A stretch of DNA of 64,000 bases from Methylobacterium sp. J-048 (GCF_022829515.1 NZ_JAKSYL010000198.1:1-64000); one strand, 5' to 3'. Counted from the first letter of the stretch, positions 53,253 to 62,852 are shown. Notes: generated by a model from the sequence alone, not told the origin. Numbers and translations are program-made.

Positions 53253-55193
53253 TCAGTTCGCCTTGGCGTCCACGTCGATCCGCTCGAGCAGGGCGGCGGG
53301 CGAGCGGGCCGCGCCGATATCGATGAAGCCGATGCCGGCGGGCTCCTTGGACTTGGCGTGCAGCACGAGCTTGCCTGGCTTCATCACGAACTGCCCCATC
53401 GCCGCGCCGATGCCCTTGGCGGCCGCGGTGTTGCCCAGGATCACCGGGACGCCAAGGAGGCTGGCGGTGATGTATTCCTTGCGCAGTTCCTCCGGCTTCA
53501 GACTGAGATCCTTCGACTGGGCGGCGAGAAAGCGCTCGAACAGGCCGGCATTCTCGATCGTGAGGTCGAGGGTCTTGGCGCTGCCCGTGAACATCAGCAT
53601 CGTGGTGGCCGGCAGGGTTCCGCTGAACAGTTCCGGCCCGATGCCACCCAGCGTGCCGGCAAGCCGGATCGTGCCGATGTCGCGGCCCGAAACGGTGACA
53701 TCGCGCAGCGCCAGGTCGCGCGCCTTCCCGTCGAGCGCCGCGTCGGCGACGAGATCGAGATCGAGATCCCGGTAGCCGTAGGCCGGAAGCGCACCGAGGA
53801 TCGGTGCCCCGGCCACGAGATCCGCCGGCAGGGTCAGGCCGGAAAGGGTCAGGCGGCCGGCGCTCGGCACGCCGTCCTGCGGCGGCCCGAACGACAAGGC
53901 GGCCTCACGCAGGGCGACCCGGCGGGTCGGCGCCGGTGTGATGGTGACCGCGAGCGGATCGCCGGGCTTCGCCTCCGGTGCCCTGGCATCAACAGACTTA
54001 CCGTCCGCGGGTTTGGGCAAGGCCGGCCTGCCGGGCGCGGGCCCGCGGGCGGCGGGCCGTGGATCTTGCAACGGTGGCTTCGGAAGCTCCGCGTCGGGCG
54101 GCAGGTCGATGCTTAGGTCGGCCAGGGTCAGGCCGCCCAAAGCCGGCGTCAGGCGGCGCATCTCGGCGTCGCTGAACCCGCGCCGGGTCTCGGGTTCGGC
54201 GGCGAAATCGCGCAGGGCCGCGACCGTCGGGGCGAGCGAGACGTCGGTGAGCGCCAGGCGCCCGAGATGCGCGCGCAGGCTGCCGCGCGACAGGCTCATG
54301 TTCTCCAGGACCGTGCCGGATCCCGCACCGATGGCGCCGTAGGTCGCCCGGTCGATCTCGAACAGGACCGGCCCCTGTGGATCGGTGTTGCTGACGCTCA
54401 ACCCCTGCATGTCGAGGCTGCCCAAAGTGGTCGCCTCGATCAGGTCGGCGGCCGAGGCCGCGAAGGTCCGCCGGTCGTGCGGCGGCTGGAAGCCCGCGGC
54501 CACGATCTCGAAGGCGCCGTTCCAGCCGTCCGGCACCTGCCGCCCGCCGAGGTCGCGGCCGTTCAGGCGCGCGATCTTCACGGTTGTGCCGCGGGCGTCC
54601 GAATAGGTCACGTCCGCCACCTGGATCGTGCCGTAGACCTTCTGCACCGGTCCCTTGCCGTCGCCCGGGACCGTGTAGAGGCGGCTCAGCGCCGCGAGAT
54701 CGAGATCGGTCGCCCGGACCTCGCCGTAGGTGCCGTTGCCGCGATTCGGACCGGCCACCGCGCTCACCGTCGCGCCCGCGGCGGTGAGTTCCCGGACGCG
54801 GCCGGACTTCACGTCCCGGGCGACCACGTCGCGATAGGTCACGGTCTGACGGTCGTCGCCCGGGCCGGCATGCTCGGATGTCAGGACCGGGATGGTCAGG
54901 CTGCCGGCGTCGAGGCGCCCCAGCCGCACCTCCCAGGTGTCGGAAGAATCCGATTTCAGGATCGCCGCGAGTTCATCCTTGGAGAGGCGCGTGCCGCTGG
55001 CCGTCAGCTTCGGTGCCCGGAGCAGCGTGCCGCCCAGCGGCAACATGACATCCGTGACCGTGACGTCCTGGACCGCGGCGGCACCTTCCTGGGCCGCCAG
55101 CGGCGCGGGCAACCCCATGCCGGCGAGGCAGGCGAGGGCGCAGGTCGCGGCCAAAGCCGACCGGAGGCGGGATCGGGCCTTCGGATGGATCAT
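53253..55193 (-). CDS. Large exported protein of unknown function
   Basis: 646 residues with a signal peptide (LAATCALACLAGMGLPAPLA). The mature protein has repeated beta-rich segments built on LTLSGLTLP, DVTVSGRDIGTIRLAG and ALTDVSLAPTVAALR motifs, and a Pro/Ala/Lys-rich linker around residues 370-420. The style recalls AsmA/DUF748-type periplasmic proteins, but I cannot assign a family. It ends seven bases before the DUF2165 gene. ATG 55193 is chosen for its signal peptide; ATG 55232 is possible. Confidence 0.7.
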   Translation of the reverse strand: MIHPKARSRLRSALAATCALACLAGMGLPAPLAAQEGAAAVQDVTVTDVMLPLGGTLLRAPKLTASGTRLSKDELAAILKSDSSDTWEVRLGRLDAGSLTIPVLTSEHAGPGDDRQTVTYRDVVARDVKSGRVRELTAAGATVSAVAGPNRGNGTYGEVRATDLDLAALSRLYTVPGDGKGPVQKVYGTIQVADVTYSDARGTTVKIARLNGRDLGGRQVPDGWNGAFEIVAAGFQPPHDRRTFAASAADLIEATTLGSLDMQGLSVSNTDPQGPVLFEIDRATYGAIGAGSGTVLENMSLSRGSLRAHLGRLALTDVSLAPTVAALRDFAAEPETRRGFSDAEMRRLTPALGGLTLADLSIDLPPDAELPKPPLQDPRPAARGPAPGRPALPKPADGKSVDARAPEAKPGDPLAVTITPAPTRRVALREAALSFGPPQDGVPSAGRLTLSGLTLPADLVAGAPILGALPAYGYRDLDLDLVADAALDGKARDLALRDVTVSGRDIGTIRLAGTLGGIGPELFSGTLPATTMLMFTGSAKTLDLTIENAGLFERFLAAQSKDLSLKPEELRKEYITASLLGVPVILGNTAAAKGIGAAMGQFVMKPGKLVLHAKSKEPAGIGFIDIGAARSPAALLERIDVDAKAN

Positions 55194-55345
55194 GGGAGGG
55201 TCCGGATCACGGCTCGGGCGGGGTCTCCGCATGGGTGGCGCGTTTTACCGATCGAGGCAATCGCACACCGGGCGCATAGGCCCTGAGCCGGCTCCAGTGT
55301 CGTAGACGGGCAACGGCCCCGACGCGGCGGAGCCGTCGCGGCCGA

Positions 55346-55672
55346 TCAGAGCGAGAACGAGGTGCCGCAGCCGCAGGAAGCGGTCGCCAGCGGGTTCTCG
55401 ATCTTGAAAGACTGGCCGATCAGGTCATTGACGAAGTCGATGGTCGAGCCGGACATGTATTCCAGCGAGACCGGGTCGACGATCACGGTGGCGCCGTCGC
55501 GCTCGATCGCCACGTCCTGGGCTTCCCGGGACCGGGCGATGTCGAACGCGTAGGAGAAACCGGAGCAGCCGCCGCCGTTGACGCTGATGCGCAGCGTCGA
55601 GCCCGGGGGCTCCGCGCCCATGATCTCGTTGATGCGCTTGGCGGCGCGGGGGGTGAGGGTGATCTCAGCCAT
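55346..55672 (-). CDS. erpA: ErpA/IscA-type iron-sulfur cluster carrier
   Basis: 108-residue A-type carrier that accepts and hands on Fe-S clusters. The three conserved cysteines lie in ISVNGGGCSGFSYAFD (one) and ATASCGCGTSFSL (two, CGC at the C-terminus). The MAEITLTPRAAKRINEIMGA start is family-typical. ATG 55672 is used; upstream codons in the frame are not conserved-looking. Divergent from the dGTPase-like gene. Confidence 0.93.
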   Translation of the reverse strand: MAEITLTPRAAKRINEIMGAEPPGSTLRISVNGGGCSGFSYAFDIARSREAQDVAIERDGATVIVDPVSLEYMSGSTIDFVNDLIGQSFKIENPLATASCGCGTSFSL

Positions 55673-55826
55673 CTGTGCTTTGGCCACGCAAGTGTCCGGT
55701 GGATGGCGTCGCCCGGCCGTTGCCGAGCCCGCCTCGGCCCACAAGATATGGGTTCGAGGCTCGCGCCGCAACGCGCCGGGCGGGGAGGGGTCATGAATAC
55801 GCTGCGCGAGATCGGGAGCGGACGCC

Positions 55827-57074
55827 GTGCGGCCGAACGGTGAGCGCTGGCGGGCGCCCTACGCCACGGACCCGTCGCGGACGCGCGGCCGGCTGATCAT
55901 CGAAGACTCGTCGCCGACCCGCAGCGATTTCCAGCGCGACCGGGACCGGATCATCCATTCGACGGCGTTCCGGCGCCTGAAGCACAAGACCCAGGTCTTC
56001 GTGCATCACGAGGGCGATCATTACCGCACCCGCCTGACCCATACCCTCGAAGTCAGCCAGATTGCCCGGGCGCTCGCCCGCGCGCTGGGGCTCGACGAGG
56101 ATCTGGCCGAGGCCTTGGCGCTGAGCCACGACCTCGGCCATACCTGCTTCGGGCATACCGGCGAAGACGCCCTCGACGCCTGCATGGCGGCTCATGGCGG
56201 GTTCGACCACAACGCCCAGGCCCTGCGGATCGTCACCCGGTTGGAGCGACGCTACGCCGGATTCGATGGCCTCAACCTCGCCTGGGAGACCCTGGAGGGG
56301 CTGGTCAAGCACAACGGGCCGCTGCTCGACCGGGACGGGCAGCCGACCGCGCGCTACGTCGAGCGCGGCATCCCAGCCGCGATCCTCGAATACGACGCCC
56401 TGAACCCGCTGGACCTGTGGAGCCAGGCCGGCCCGGAGGCGCAGGCGGCGTCGCTCGCCGACGACATCGCCTACGCGGCGCACGATCTCGACGACGGCCT
56501 GCGCGCCGGCCTGTTCGACATTCCGGACCTCCGTGCGGTCCCGTTCCTGGCCGACCTCCTCGACGAGATCGACCGGCTGCACCCCGGCCTCGAACCGTCC
56601 CGGGTGATCCACGAGCTCGCCCGGCGGGTGATCACCCGGTTCGTGGAAGACGTGATCCGCGAGGGCGGTCGCCGGATCGCTGCGCTCGACCCCGAGCGTG
56701 TCGAGGACATCCGCCACGCGGCCGAGCCGGTCATCGTCTTCTCGCCGGCCATCGTGGAGGCCGATGCCGAGATCATGCGCTTCCTCTGGGCGCGGATGTA
56801 CCGGCACCCCGGGGTAGTGGCCGTGCGCAAGAAGGCCGACGCGATCGTCAATGACCTGTTTTCGGCCTTCACCGCCGCGCCGTCGCGGATGCCGGAAGAA
56901 TGGAGCGCCGGACTAGAGGACGCCTCCGAGGGCCGCATCGCCCGGCGGGTCGCCGATTACATCGCCGGCATGACCGACACCTACGCGGTGTTGGCCCACC
57001 GCAAGCTCTACCCCGTGACGCCGGATCTCTATTGGGAGCTGCCGAGCCGGGGCCTGCCCCTCACCGAACCCTGA
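55827..57074 (+). CDS. dgt: Deoxyguanosinetriphosphate triphosphohydrolase-like protein
   Basis: 415-residue HD-domain nucleotidase that removes triphosphate from dNTPs. The N-terminal DRIIHSTAFRRLKHKTQVFV and the HD metal residues RTRLTHTLEVSQIARALARA and ALSHDLGHTCFGHTGEDALD are all present, as is DDIAYAAHDLDDGLRAGLFD further on. It belongs to the shorter, proteobacterial dgt-like clade (about 400 residues). It is divergent from erpA by 154 bases. Confidence 0.9.
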   Translation: MRPNGERWRAPYATDPSRTRGRLIIEDSSPTRSDFQRDRDRIIHSTAFRRLKHKTQVFVHHEGDHYRTRLTHTLEVSQIARALARALGLDEDLAEALALSHDLGHTCFGHTGEDALDACMAAHGGFDHNAQALRIVTRLERRYAGFDGLNLAWETLEGLVKHNGPLLDRDGQPTARYVERGIPAAILEYDALNPLDLWSQAGPEAQAASLADDIAYAAHDLDDGLRAGLFDIPDLRAVPFLADLLDEIDRLHPGLEPSRVIHELARRVITRFVEDVIREGGRRIAALDPERVEDIRHAAEPVIVFSPAIVEADAEIMRFLWARMYRHPGVVAVRKKADAIVNDLFSAFTAAPSRMPEEWSAGLEDASEGRIARRVADYIAGMTDTYAVLAHRKLYPVTPDLYWELPSRGLPLTEP

Positions 57075-57100
57075 GGTCCGGCGAGGGGTATATTTCGCGA

Positions 57101-57523
57101 TCAGCAGCCGCAGCCGCAGGTGAAGCTGCCGTAGCAGCCGCCGGAGCCGTATCCGCCATACCCGCCGCCATAGGCGGCCGGGTAGGCGTAATCGTAGCCG
57201 CCATAGGCCGCGGGGTAGCCATAGCCGTAACCGCCCCCGCCATAGCCATAGCCGCCGTAGAGGCTGCCGGCCGCGAGCCCGAGGCCCAGGCCGATGCCCG
57301 CCCCGGCCAGCCCGTAGCCGAGGCCGCGCCCGTAGCCGCCGCGGTATCCGTAGCCGCGACCGTAGCCAAAGCCGCGGCCGTAACCCCCGCGCCCGGCGAA
57401 GCCGCCGTGATAGCCGCCGTAACCGCCATGGAAGCCGCCGCCCCGGAAGCCCCGCGCCTCGGCGCTCGGCGCCGCCAGGACCACCGCACACAGCGCCGCG
57501 CCCGCCATCATCAAGGTCTTCAT
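57101..57523 (-). CDS. Gly/Tyr-rich exported repeat protein
   Basis: 140 residues: a signal peptide (MKTLMMAGAALCAVVLAAPS) then a mature part almost entirely of Gly, Tyr, Phe, Arg and Ala in repeats such as GGYGRGFGYGRGYGYRG and GGYGYGGGGYGYGYP, with a central hydrophobic AGAGIGLGLGLAAGS. It ends GGCYGSFTCGCGC with four Cys, unusual for such proteins. No function known; it resembles small exported Gly-rich proteins common in rhizobia. GGAG precedes ATG 57523. Confidence 0.7.
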   Translation of the reverse strand: MKTLMMAGAALCAVVLAAPSAEARGFRGGGFHGGYGGYHGGFAGRGGYGRGFGYGRGYGYRGGYGRGLGYGLAGAGIGLGLGLAAGSLYGGYGYGGGGYGYGYPAAYGGYDYAYPAAYGGGYGGYGSGGCYGSFTCGCGC

Positions 57524-57813
57524 AGAGATCTCCAAGATCGAGAATTTTGCGATCGGGTCGATCACATAGATTCACGCCGGCCAAGACAAGATGCGCCCAG
57601 GTGCTTCGGTAGTCATCGCGTGGGGATAAACTGCGTCCGTTCGACCGAACGCCGATGCGTTTCGATGGCGCGGTTAACGCCGGCTTGCGGCGCGCGGCGG
57701 CCGGGAGGTGCAGGCGCCGTGACACCCTCCCGCCCCCTTGCTAGACGGCTTCGTGCGGGCGCAGGCCGAGACGGCCGGGCGGCAGCATCCCCGCGCGAGC
57801 GAGACCGAGACCG

Positions 57814-59565
57814 ATGAACATCTTCGCCCTGTTCGAGGCGCGCGTGCGCGAGGCCGTGGAGGCGCTGACCCGCGCCGGCCAGCTGCCGGAGGGCCTCGAC
57901 CTCGGCCGCGTCGTCGTCGAACCGCCGCGGGACACGTCGCATGGCGACCTCGCCACCAACGCCGCCTTGGTCCTCGCCAAGGAGGCGCGGACCAACCCGA
58001 AGGCCTTGGGCGAAGCGCTGGCGGCCGAACTCCGCACCGATCCGCGGATCCAGGAGGCCAGCGTCGCCGGCCCGGGCTTCATCAACCTACGCCTGGCCCC
58101 CGAAATCTTTCACGAGGTGGTGCGCAGCGCGCTTGCGGACCCGGAGCGGTTCGGCCGAGCGCAGCTGCAGGGCGGCCCGATCAACGTCGAGTACGTCTCG
58201 GCCAATCCGACCGGGCCGATGCATGTCGGCCATGGCCGCGGCGCGGTGTTCGGCGATGCCCTGTGCAATCTGCTGGTCGCGGCCGGCCGGAAGGTGACGC
58301 GCGAATATTACATCAACGATGCGGGCGCCCAGGTCGATGTGCTGGCCCGCTCCGCCTACCAGCGCTATCGCGAGGCCCTGGGCGAGCCGTTCGCGATCGC
58401 CGAGGGGCTCTATCCGGGCGATTACCTCAAGCCCGTCGGCGCCAGACTCGCCGAGACCCATGGCCGGGCGCTCCTCGACCAGCCGGAGGCCGCGTGGCTG
58501 CCGGTGGTCCGCGAAGTCGCGCTCGGCATGATGATGGACATGATCCGGGCCGATCTGGAGGCGATCGGCATCCGGCACGACGTGTTCTTCTCCGAGCGGA
58601 CGCTCCAGCAGAGCGGGGCCGTGAAGGCCCTGCTTCAGGAGTTGCGCGAGAAGGGCCTCGTCTACGAAGGCCGCCTGCCGCCGCCCAAGGGCCAGTTGCC
58701 CGAGGATTGGGAGGACCGCGAGCAGACGCTGTTCCGCACGAAGGAGTTCGGCGACGACACCGACCGGCCGCTGCTCAAGTCGGACGGCTCGTACACCTAC
58801 TTCGCCTCCGACATCGCCTACCACCGGGCGAAGTACCTGGCGGGTGCCACTGAGCTGATCGACGTGCTCGGCGCCGACCATGGCGGCTACGTCAAGCGCA
58901 TGCAGGCGGCCGTGAAGGCGGTCAGCGACGGCCAGGCGACGCTGGACGTGAAGCTCTGCCAGCTGGTGCGGCTGTTGCGCGCGGGCGAGCCCGTAAAGAT
59001 GTCGAAGCGGGCCGGAGAATTCGTCACCCTGCGCGACGTGATCGACGAGGTCGGCCGCGACGCGATCCGGTTCATGATGCTCTACCGGAAGAACGACGCG
59101 ACCCTCGATTTCGACCTCGCCAAGGTGGTCGAGCAGTCGAAGGACAACCCGGTCTTCTACGTCCAGTACGCCCATGCCCGGGTCCGCTCGGTGCAGCGGC
59201 AGGCGCGCGAGGCGTTCCCGGGGGCGGAACTGTCCGCCGACGCATTGCTGCGCGAGGCCGAGTTCGGTCTTCTCGGCGATTCGGGCGAGATCGACGTGAT
59301 GCGGCTGATCGCCCAATACCCGCGGGTCCTGGAATCGGCGGCGCTCGCGCACGAGCCGCATCGAATCGCGTTCCACCTCTACGAAATGGCGGCCGCGCTT
59401 CATACTTTATGGAACAAGGGCAAAGACTTGCCGCAATTACGGTTTGTTAATGCAACCGACCGAAAGTCGACCTGGGCGCGGCTGGCGCTCGTCGAGGCTC
59501 TCCGGAGTACCCTCGCGGCCGGCCTCGCGGTGCTCGGTGTGACCGCGCCGGACGAGATGCGATAG
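57814..59565 (+). CDS. argS: Arginyl-tRNA synthetase
   Basis: 583 residues; charges tRNA-Arg. The N-terminal additional domain is followed by the HIGH motif in SANPTGPMHVGHGRGAVFGD, and the KMSK-like motif is PVKMSKRAGEFVTLRDVI. The C-terminal DALR anticodon domain ends with FVNATDRKSTWARLALVEAL. ATG 57814 is the start. It heads the argS / SPOR / nagZ / tat gene group conserved in Rhizobiales. Confidence 0.96.
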   Translation: MNIFALFEARVREAVEALTRAGQLPEGLDLGRVVVEPPRDTSHGDLATNAALVLAKEARTNPKALGEALAAELRTDPRIQEASVAGPGFINLRLAPEIFHEVVRSALADPERFGRAQLQGGPINVEYVSANPTGPMHVGHGRGAVFGDALCNLLVAAGRKVTREYYINDAGAQVDVLARSAYQRYREALGEPFAIAEGLYPGDYLKPVGARLAETHGRALLDQPEAAWLPVVREVALGMMMDMIRADLEAIGIRHDVFFSERTLQQSGAVKALLQELREKGLVYEGRLPPPKGQLPEDWEDREQTLFRTKEFGDDTDRPLLKSDGSYTYFASDIAYHRAKYLAGATELIDVLGADHGGYVKRMQAAVKAVSDGQATLDVKLCQLVRLLRAGEPVKMSKRAGEFVTLRDVIDEVGRDAIRFMMLYRKNDATLDFDLAKVVEQSKDNPVFYVQYAHARVRSVQRQAREAFPGAELSADALLREAEFGLLGDSGEIDVMRLIAQYPRVLESAALAHEPHRIAFHLYEMAAALHTLWNKGKDLPQLRFVNATDRKSTWARLALVEALRSTLAAGLAVLGVTAPDEMR

Positions 59566-59614
59566 GCTCGATGACCATCGGGCCGGTGACCGGCCGTGAT
59601 GTGAGGATGCTGCC

Positions 59615-60967
59615 ATGACGAACGCTTCGCGCGCTCAGGTCGATTTGGACGCCCTCGCGCGCGATCTGCGTCAGGATCAGGCCCGCGGCGCCGCGGGCGC
59701 CAAGCCCGACCCGCTGGCCGAGCTTGCGCGGATCGTCGGGCAGGACGACCCCTTCCGCGCGCTGCTGGCGGCCCGGGACGAGATGCGTGGCGCGGCCACC
59801 GCGCAGCCGCAGGCCGCCTGGGATGGCCGGGTCGAGCCGAGCTTCGCCCCTGAGCCGGTCAAGCCAAATCCTGCGGACGCCTTCGACCAGTACCTCGCCT
59901 CGGTGGAGCGCGACACGCACGAGGAGCCGGTGGCCTACGGCGCCGACGATCAGCAGGATCCGGCAGCCGCGGAGTACGAGGACGGCCGCTCGCTCCGGCG
60001 GGTGAACCCGCGTCGCCGGCTCGCCTCCGTGGGGGCCGGCATCGCGATCGTCGCGGTCGCCGTCACCGGCGCGCTGACCTACAAAGGGCTTCAGGGCTCT
60101 GGCAGCGGCGGTGGCGTGCCCGTCGTCCAGGCCGATTCCACGCCCCTCAAGGTCGCCCCGAAGGTCGCTGACGGCGTCGAGATTCCGGACCAGAACCGGC
60201 AGATCTACGACAACAACAAGGGCAAGCCCAAGGACGGCCAGATCAAGATCGTCAACCGCGAGGAGCAGCCGATCGACGTGGCCGAGGCGGCTCGCGCGGC
60301 GCAGGGTACCGGTCCCGCCGGTGGCGCGCAGAGCGGCACCACGCCGGGCAACGGACCGTTCGAGGCCTTCGGCGAGCCGCGCCGGGTCCGCACCGTGGCG
60401 GTGAAGCCGGAGGCCCCGCCCGCGCCGGTGCAGCGCGAAGCGCAGGCCGATGCCGCCCCGGCCCCGATCCCGACCATGGTCCTGCCCACCGACGAGCCGC
60501 CGCAACAGACGAAAGCCAGGCCCGGCCGCCAGGCCGCCGCGGCGCTGCCGCCGCCCGCGCCGGAGCCGGTCCAGGCACCTCCGTCCCCCATCCCGGTCGA
60601 GGCCGCTCCGGCGAAGCCCGTCGCCATGAAGCCGCCGCCGAAGGTTGCCCAGCGGGTCGCTTCCGTGGCGACGCCCGCGTCGGACGCGCCGGAAGGCGTC
60701 GACGACACCGTCAAGACCGGTTCGGTCGGCGGGTTCTCGGTTCAGCTCGGAGTGCGCGGCAGCGCTGCCGAGGCGAAGGCCGCGCTCAAGCAGATGCAGG
60801 CCAAGTACAGCGAGCTCGCCGGAAAGCCCGAGCTGATCCGGCAGGCGGAGGTCAACGGCAAGACGATCTTCCGCGTCCGCGTCGGACCGCTGGCCAAGAA
60901 TGAAGCCGCGAGCCTGTGCACAGCCCTGCAGGGCGAGGGCGGCCAGTGCTTCGTGGCCAAGAATTGA
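59615..60967 (+). CDS. SPOR-domain membrane protein
   Basis: 450 residues. A cytoplasmic N-terminal part (about 130 residues), one membrane span (SVGAGIAIVAVAVTGALTYK), a long Pro/Ala-rich periplasmic linker, and a C-terminal SPOR domain (GGFSVQLGVRGSAAEAKAAL, TIFRVRVGPLAKNEAASLCT). SPOR domains bind glycan strands lacking stem peptides at division sites. It sits between argS and nagZ as in other Rhizobiales. Confidence 0.88.
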   Translation: MTNASRAQVDLDALARDLRQDQARGAAGAKPDPLAELARIVGQDDPFRALLAARDEMRGAATAQPQAAWDGRVEPSFAPEPVKPNPADAFDQYLASVERDTHEEPVAYGADDQQDPAAAEYEDGRSLRRVNPRRRLASVGAGIAIVAVAVTGALTYKGLQGSGSGGGVPVVQADSTPLKVAPKVADGVEIPDQNRQIYDNNKGKPKDGQIKIVNREEQPIDVAEAARAAQGTGPAGGAQSGTTPGNGPFEAFGEPRRVRTVAVKPEAPPAPVQREAQADAAPAPIPTMVLPTDEPPQQTKARPGRQAAAALPPPAPEPVQAPPSPIPVEAAPAKPVAMKPPPKVAQRVASVATPASDAPEGVDDTVKTGSVGGFSVQLGVRGSAAEAKAALKQMQAKYSELAGKPELIRQAEVNGKTIFRVRVGPLAKNEAASLCTALQGEGGQCFVAKN

Positions 60968-61377
60968 GGCAGCGGTAGCCGGCAACCGTAGCGCTCCGTC
61001 CCGAGCATGCTGCCGGGATCGAAGATTTCCGGATGAGGCTCGGGTCCCCTCTCCCGTGCGGGAGAGAGACAGGGTGAGGGGTGCGACTTTTCCGTAGAAA
61101 CCTGAACCCTCACCCCAACCCTTTCCCGCACGGGAGAGGGGGGCGCGTCGCGGCCTCCGCAAGGCGCTGTGAGAACATCGCACCGAGCGGGGAGGGGGGA
61201 GGACTTGAACGCAAGACGCGAGTCCCTCCCGCAACACTCGGTCCCCCTGAATGCCTCAGATGGGCTGGGCACGCGGTTTCGCCTTGCCGGCTCCCATTTC
61301 CCGCCCGACTCTGCCGGCACCGATTCGCCGGACCCGCTTTTTCCTCGCCGCACCCGCGTGGCCACTGAGAACCCCGC
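60968..61377. other. Intergenic region with GC-rich palindrome
   Basis: 410 bases without a convincing gene between the SPOR gene and nagZ. It contains the large imperfect palindrome at 61046-61143. The rest is unremarkable GC-rich sequence; the short open frames it contains look like chance. The nagZ promoter probably lies near its right end. Confidence 0.6.
61046..61143. repeat. Extragenic inverted repeat
   Basis: The left arm 61046-61082 (cccctctcccgtgcgggaga, then gacagggtgagggg) and right arm about 61107-61143 (ccctcaccccaaccctttcc, then cgcacgggagagggg) are near-complementary, each holding an internal hairpin (ctcccgtgcgggag). Elements of this shape are scattered between genes in many alphaproteobacteria. 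It resembles the one at 184-299. Confidence 0.65.
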
Positions 61378-62385
61378 ATGACCGCCCGTGCCCTGATCCT
61401 CGGCTGCGCCGGCAAGACGCTCTCCGCCGAGGAGGCCGCCTTCTTCCGTGACGTGCGGCCCTGGGGCTTCATCCTGTTCAAGCGCAACATCGGCACGCCG
61501 GACGAGGTGCGCGCCCTGACCGCGTCGCTGCGCGATTGCCTGGGCTCCGCCGCAGCGCCGATCCTGATCGACCAGGAGGGCGGCCGGGTCCAGCGGATGG
61601 GGCCGCCGCACTGGCCGGCATATCCGGCGGGTGGGCGCTACGGCCGGCTGAACGGTAGCGCCACCGCGATCGCCCGGCTCGGCGCCCGGTTGATAGCGCA
61701 CGATCTCGCCGAAGTCGGCATCAACGTCGATTGCGCCCCCGTGCTCGACGTCCCGGCCCCGGGCTCGCACGACATCATCGGCGACCGAGCCTACGGCTCG
61801 AACCCGGATTCGGTCGCCGAGATCGGCCGGGCCGTGGCCGAGGGCCTGATCGCCGGCGGCGTCCTGCCGGTTATGAAGCACGTGCCCGGCCACGGCCGCG
61901 CCGCCTGCGACAGCCATCACGGCCTGCCGGTGGTCGAAGCGACCCGCGAGGCCCTGGCCGGCCAGGATTTCCGGCCGTTCCAGGCGCTGGCCGACCTGCC
62001 GATGGCGATGAGCGCGCACGTGGTCTTCACCGCGATCGACCCAGATCGGCCGGCCACCCAGTCGGCCGCCGTCATCCGCGACGTGATCCGCGGCGCCATC
62101 GGCTTTGATGGCCTCCTGATGACCGACGATCTGTCCATGCACGCGCTCACCGGCACGTTCCGCGACCGGACGCAGGCCGCCTTCGCGGCGGGCATCGATA
62201 TCGGGCTGCATTGCAATGGCGCGATGGACGAGATGCGCGCGGTCGCCGAAGCCGCCCCGGCTCTGTCGGACGAGGCCGCCCGGCGGGCCGCCGCCGCGCT
62301 GGCGCGCCTCGACCGCGCCGATGACGGGATCGACCTGCCCGAGGCCCGCGCCCGGTTCGCCGCGGCGCTCGCCACCGCAGCCTAG
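61378..62385 (+). CDS. nagZ: NagZ, beta-N-acetylhexosaminidase
   Basis: Cytoplasmic GH3 enzyme that removes GlcNAc from recycled muropeptides. The family motif is VLPVMKHVPGHGRAACDSHH, with the general catalytic His; the nucleophile Asp is in GFDGLLMTDDLSMHALTG. 335 residues. The start is ATG 61378. The next downstream gene is tatA, 197 bases away; see findings for the missing scpA-scpB. Confidence 0.93.
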   Translation: MTARALILGCAGKTLSAEEAAFFRDVRPWGFILFKRNIGTPDEVRALTASLRDCLGSAAAPILIDQEGGRVQRMGPPHWPAYPAGGRYGRLNGSATAIARLGARLIAHDLAEVGINVDCAPVLDVPAPGSHDIIGDRAYGSNPDSVAEIGRAVAEGLIAGGVLPVMKHVPGHGRAACDSHHGLPVVEATREALAGQDFRPFQALADLPMAMSAHVVFTAIDPDRPATQSAAVIRDVIRGAIGFDGLLMTDDLSMHALTGTFRDRTQAAFAAGIDIGLHCNGAMDEMRAVAEAAPALSDEAARRAAAALARLDRADDGIDLPEARARFAAALATAA

Positions 62386-62582
62386 CGGAGCATCGTTTTC
62401 CGAAAGCCGGCAACGGCCTAGCGGGACGCGGCTTCAACCCGCGGCCTTCCACCGCCCCTGCACCCGCCTCTGCTTGTGTTCGGGCGGTCCGATCCCTAGG
62501 TTCGCCCGGAAATCTTCAACCGGTCGTGGCGTCACGCACCCACAGGTGGGCGCAGGCAGGTGGACGCACGCAGGAGGTTGCC

Positions 62583-62852
62583 ATGGGCAGCATGAGTATC
62601 TGGCACTGGGTCATCGTTGCCGTCATCGTCATGCTGCTGTTCGGACGCGGCAAGGTCTCCGACCTGATGGGCGACGTCGCCAAGGGCATCAAGGCGTTCA
62701 AGAAGGGCATGGCCGAGGACGAGACTCCCCCGGCGAGCCAGCCGGTGCCGCCGAGCGAGCCGGTCCGCACCCTCCCGCACACCGCCGAAACGAGCCCCGG
62801 GACCGCGATCCCGGCGAGCCATCTCCCGGGCGGCGAGCGCAAGCCGGTCTGA
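62583..62852 (+). CDS. tatA: TatA, twin-arginine translocase subunit A
   Basis: 89 residues. An N-terminal span (SIWHWVIVAVIVMLLFGRGK) is followed by the amphipathic helix VSDLMGDVAKGIKAFKKGMA. It forms the protein-conducting assembly of the Tat system with TatB and TatC. A Pro/Glu-rich tail follows. ATG 62583 is used. Leads the tatA-tatB-tatC string. Confidence 0.95.
   Translation: MGSMSIWHWVIVAVIVMLLFGRGKVSDLMGDVAKGIKAFKKGMAEDETPPASQPVPPSEPVRTLPHTAETSPGTAIPASHLPGGERKPV

Noticed and set aside
57061..57817. Rightward and leftward open frames around the Gly/Tyr-rich gene
   Set aside because: They are alternative readings of the repeat DNA; only the leftward frame with a signal peptide and ribosome site makes sense.
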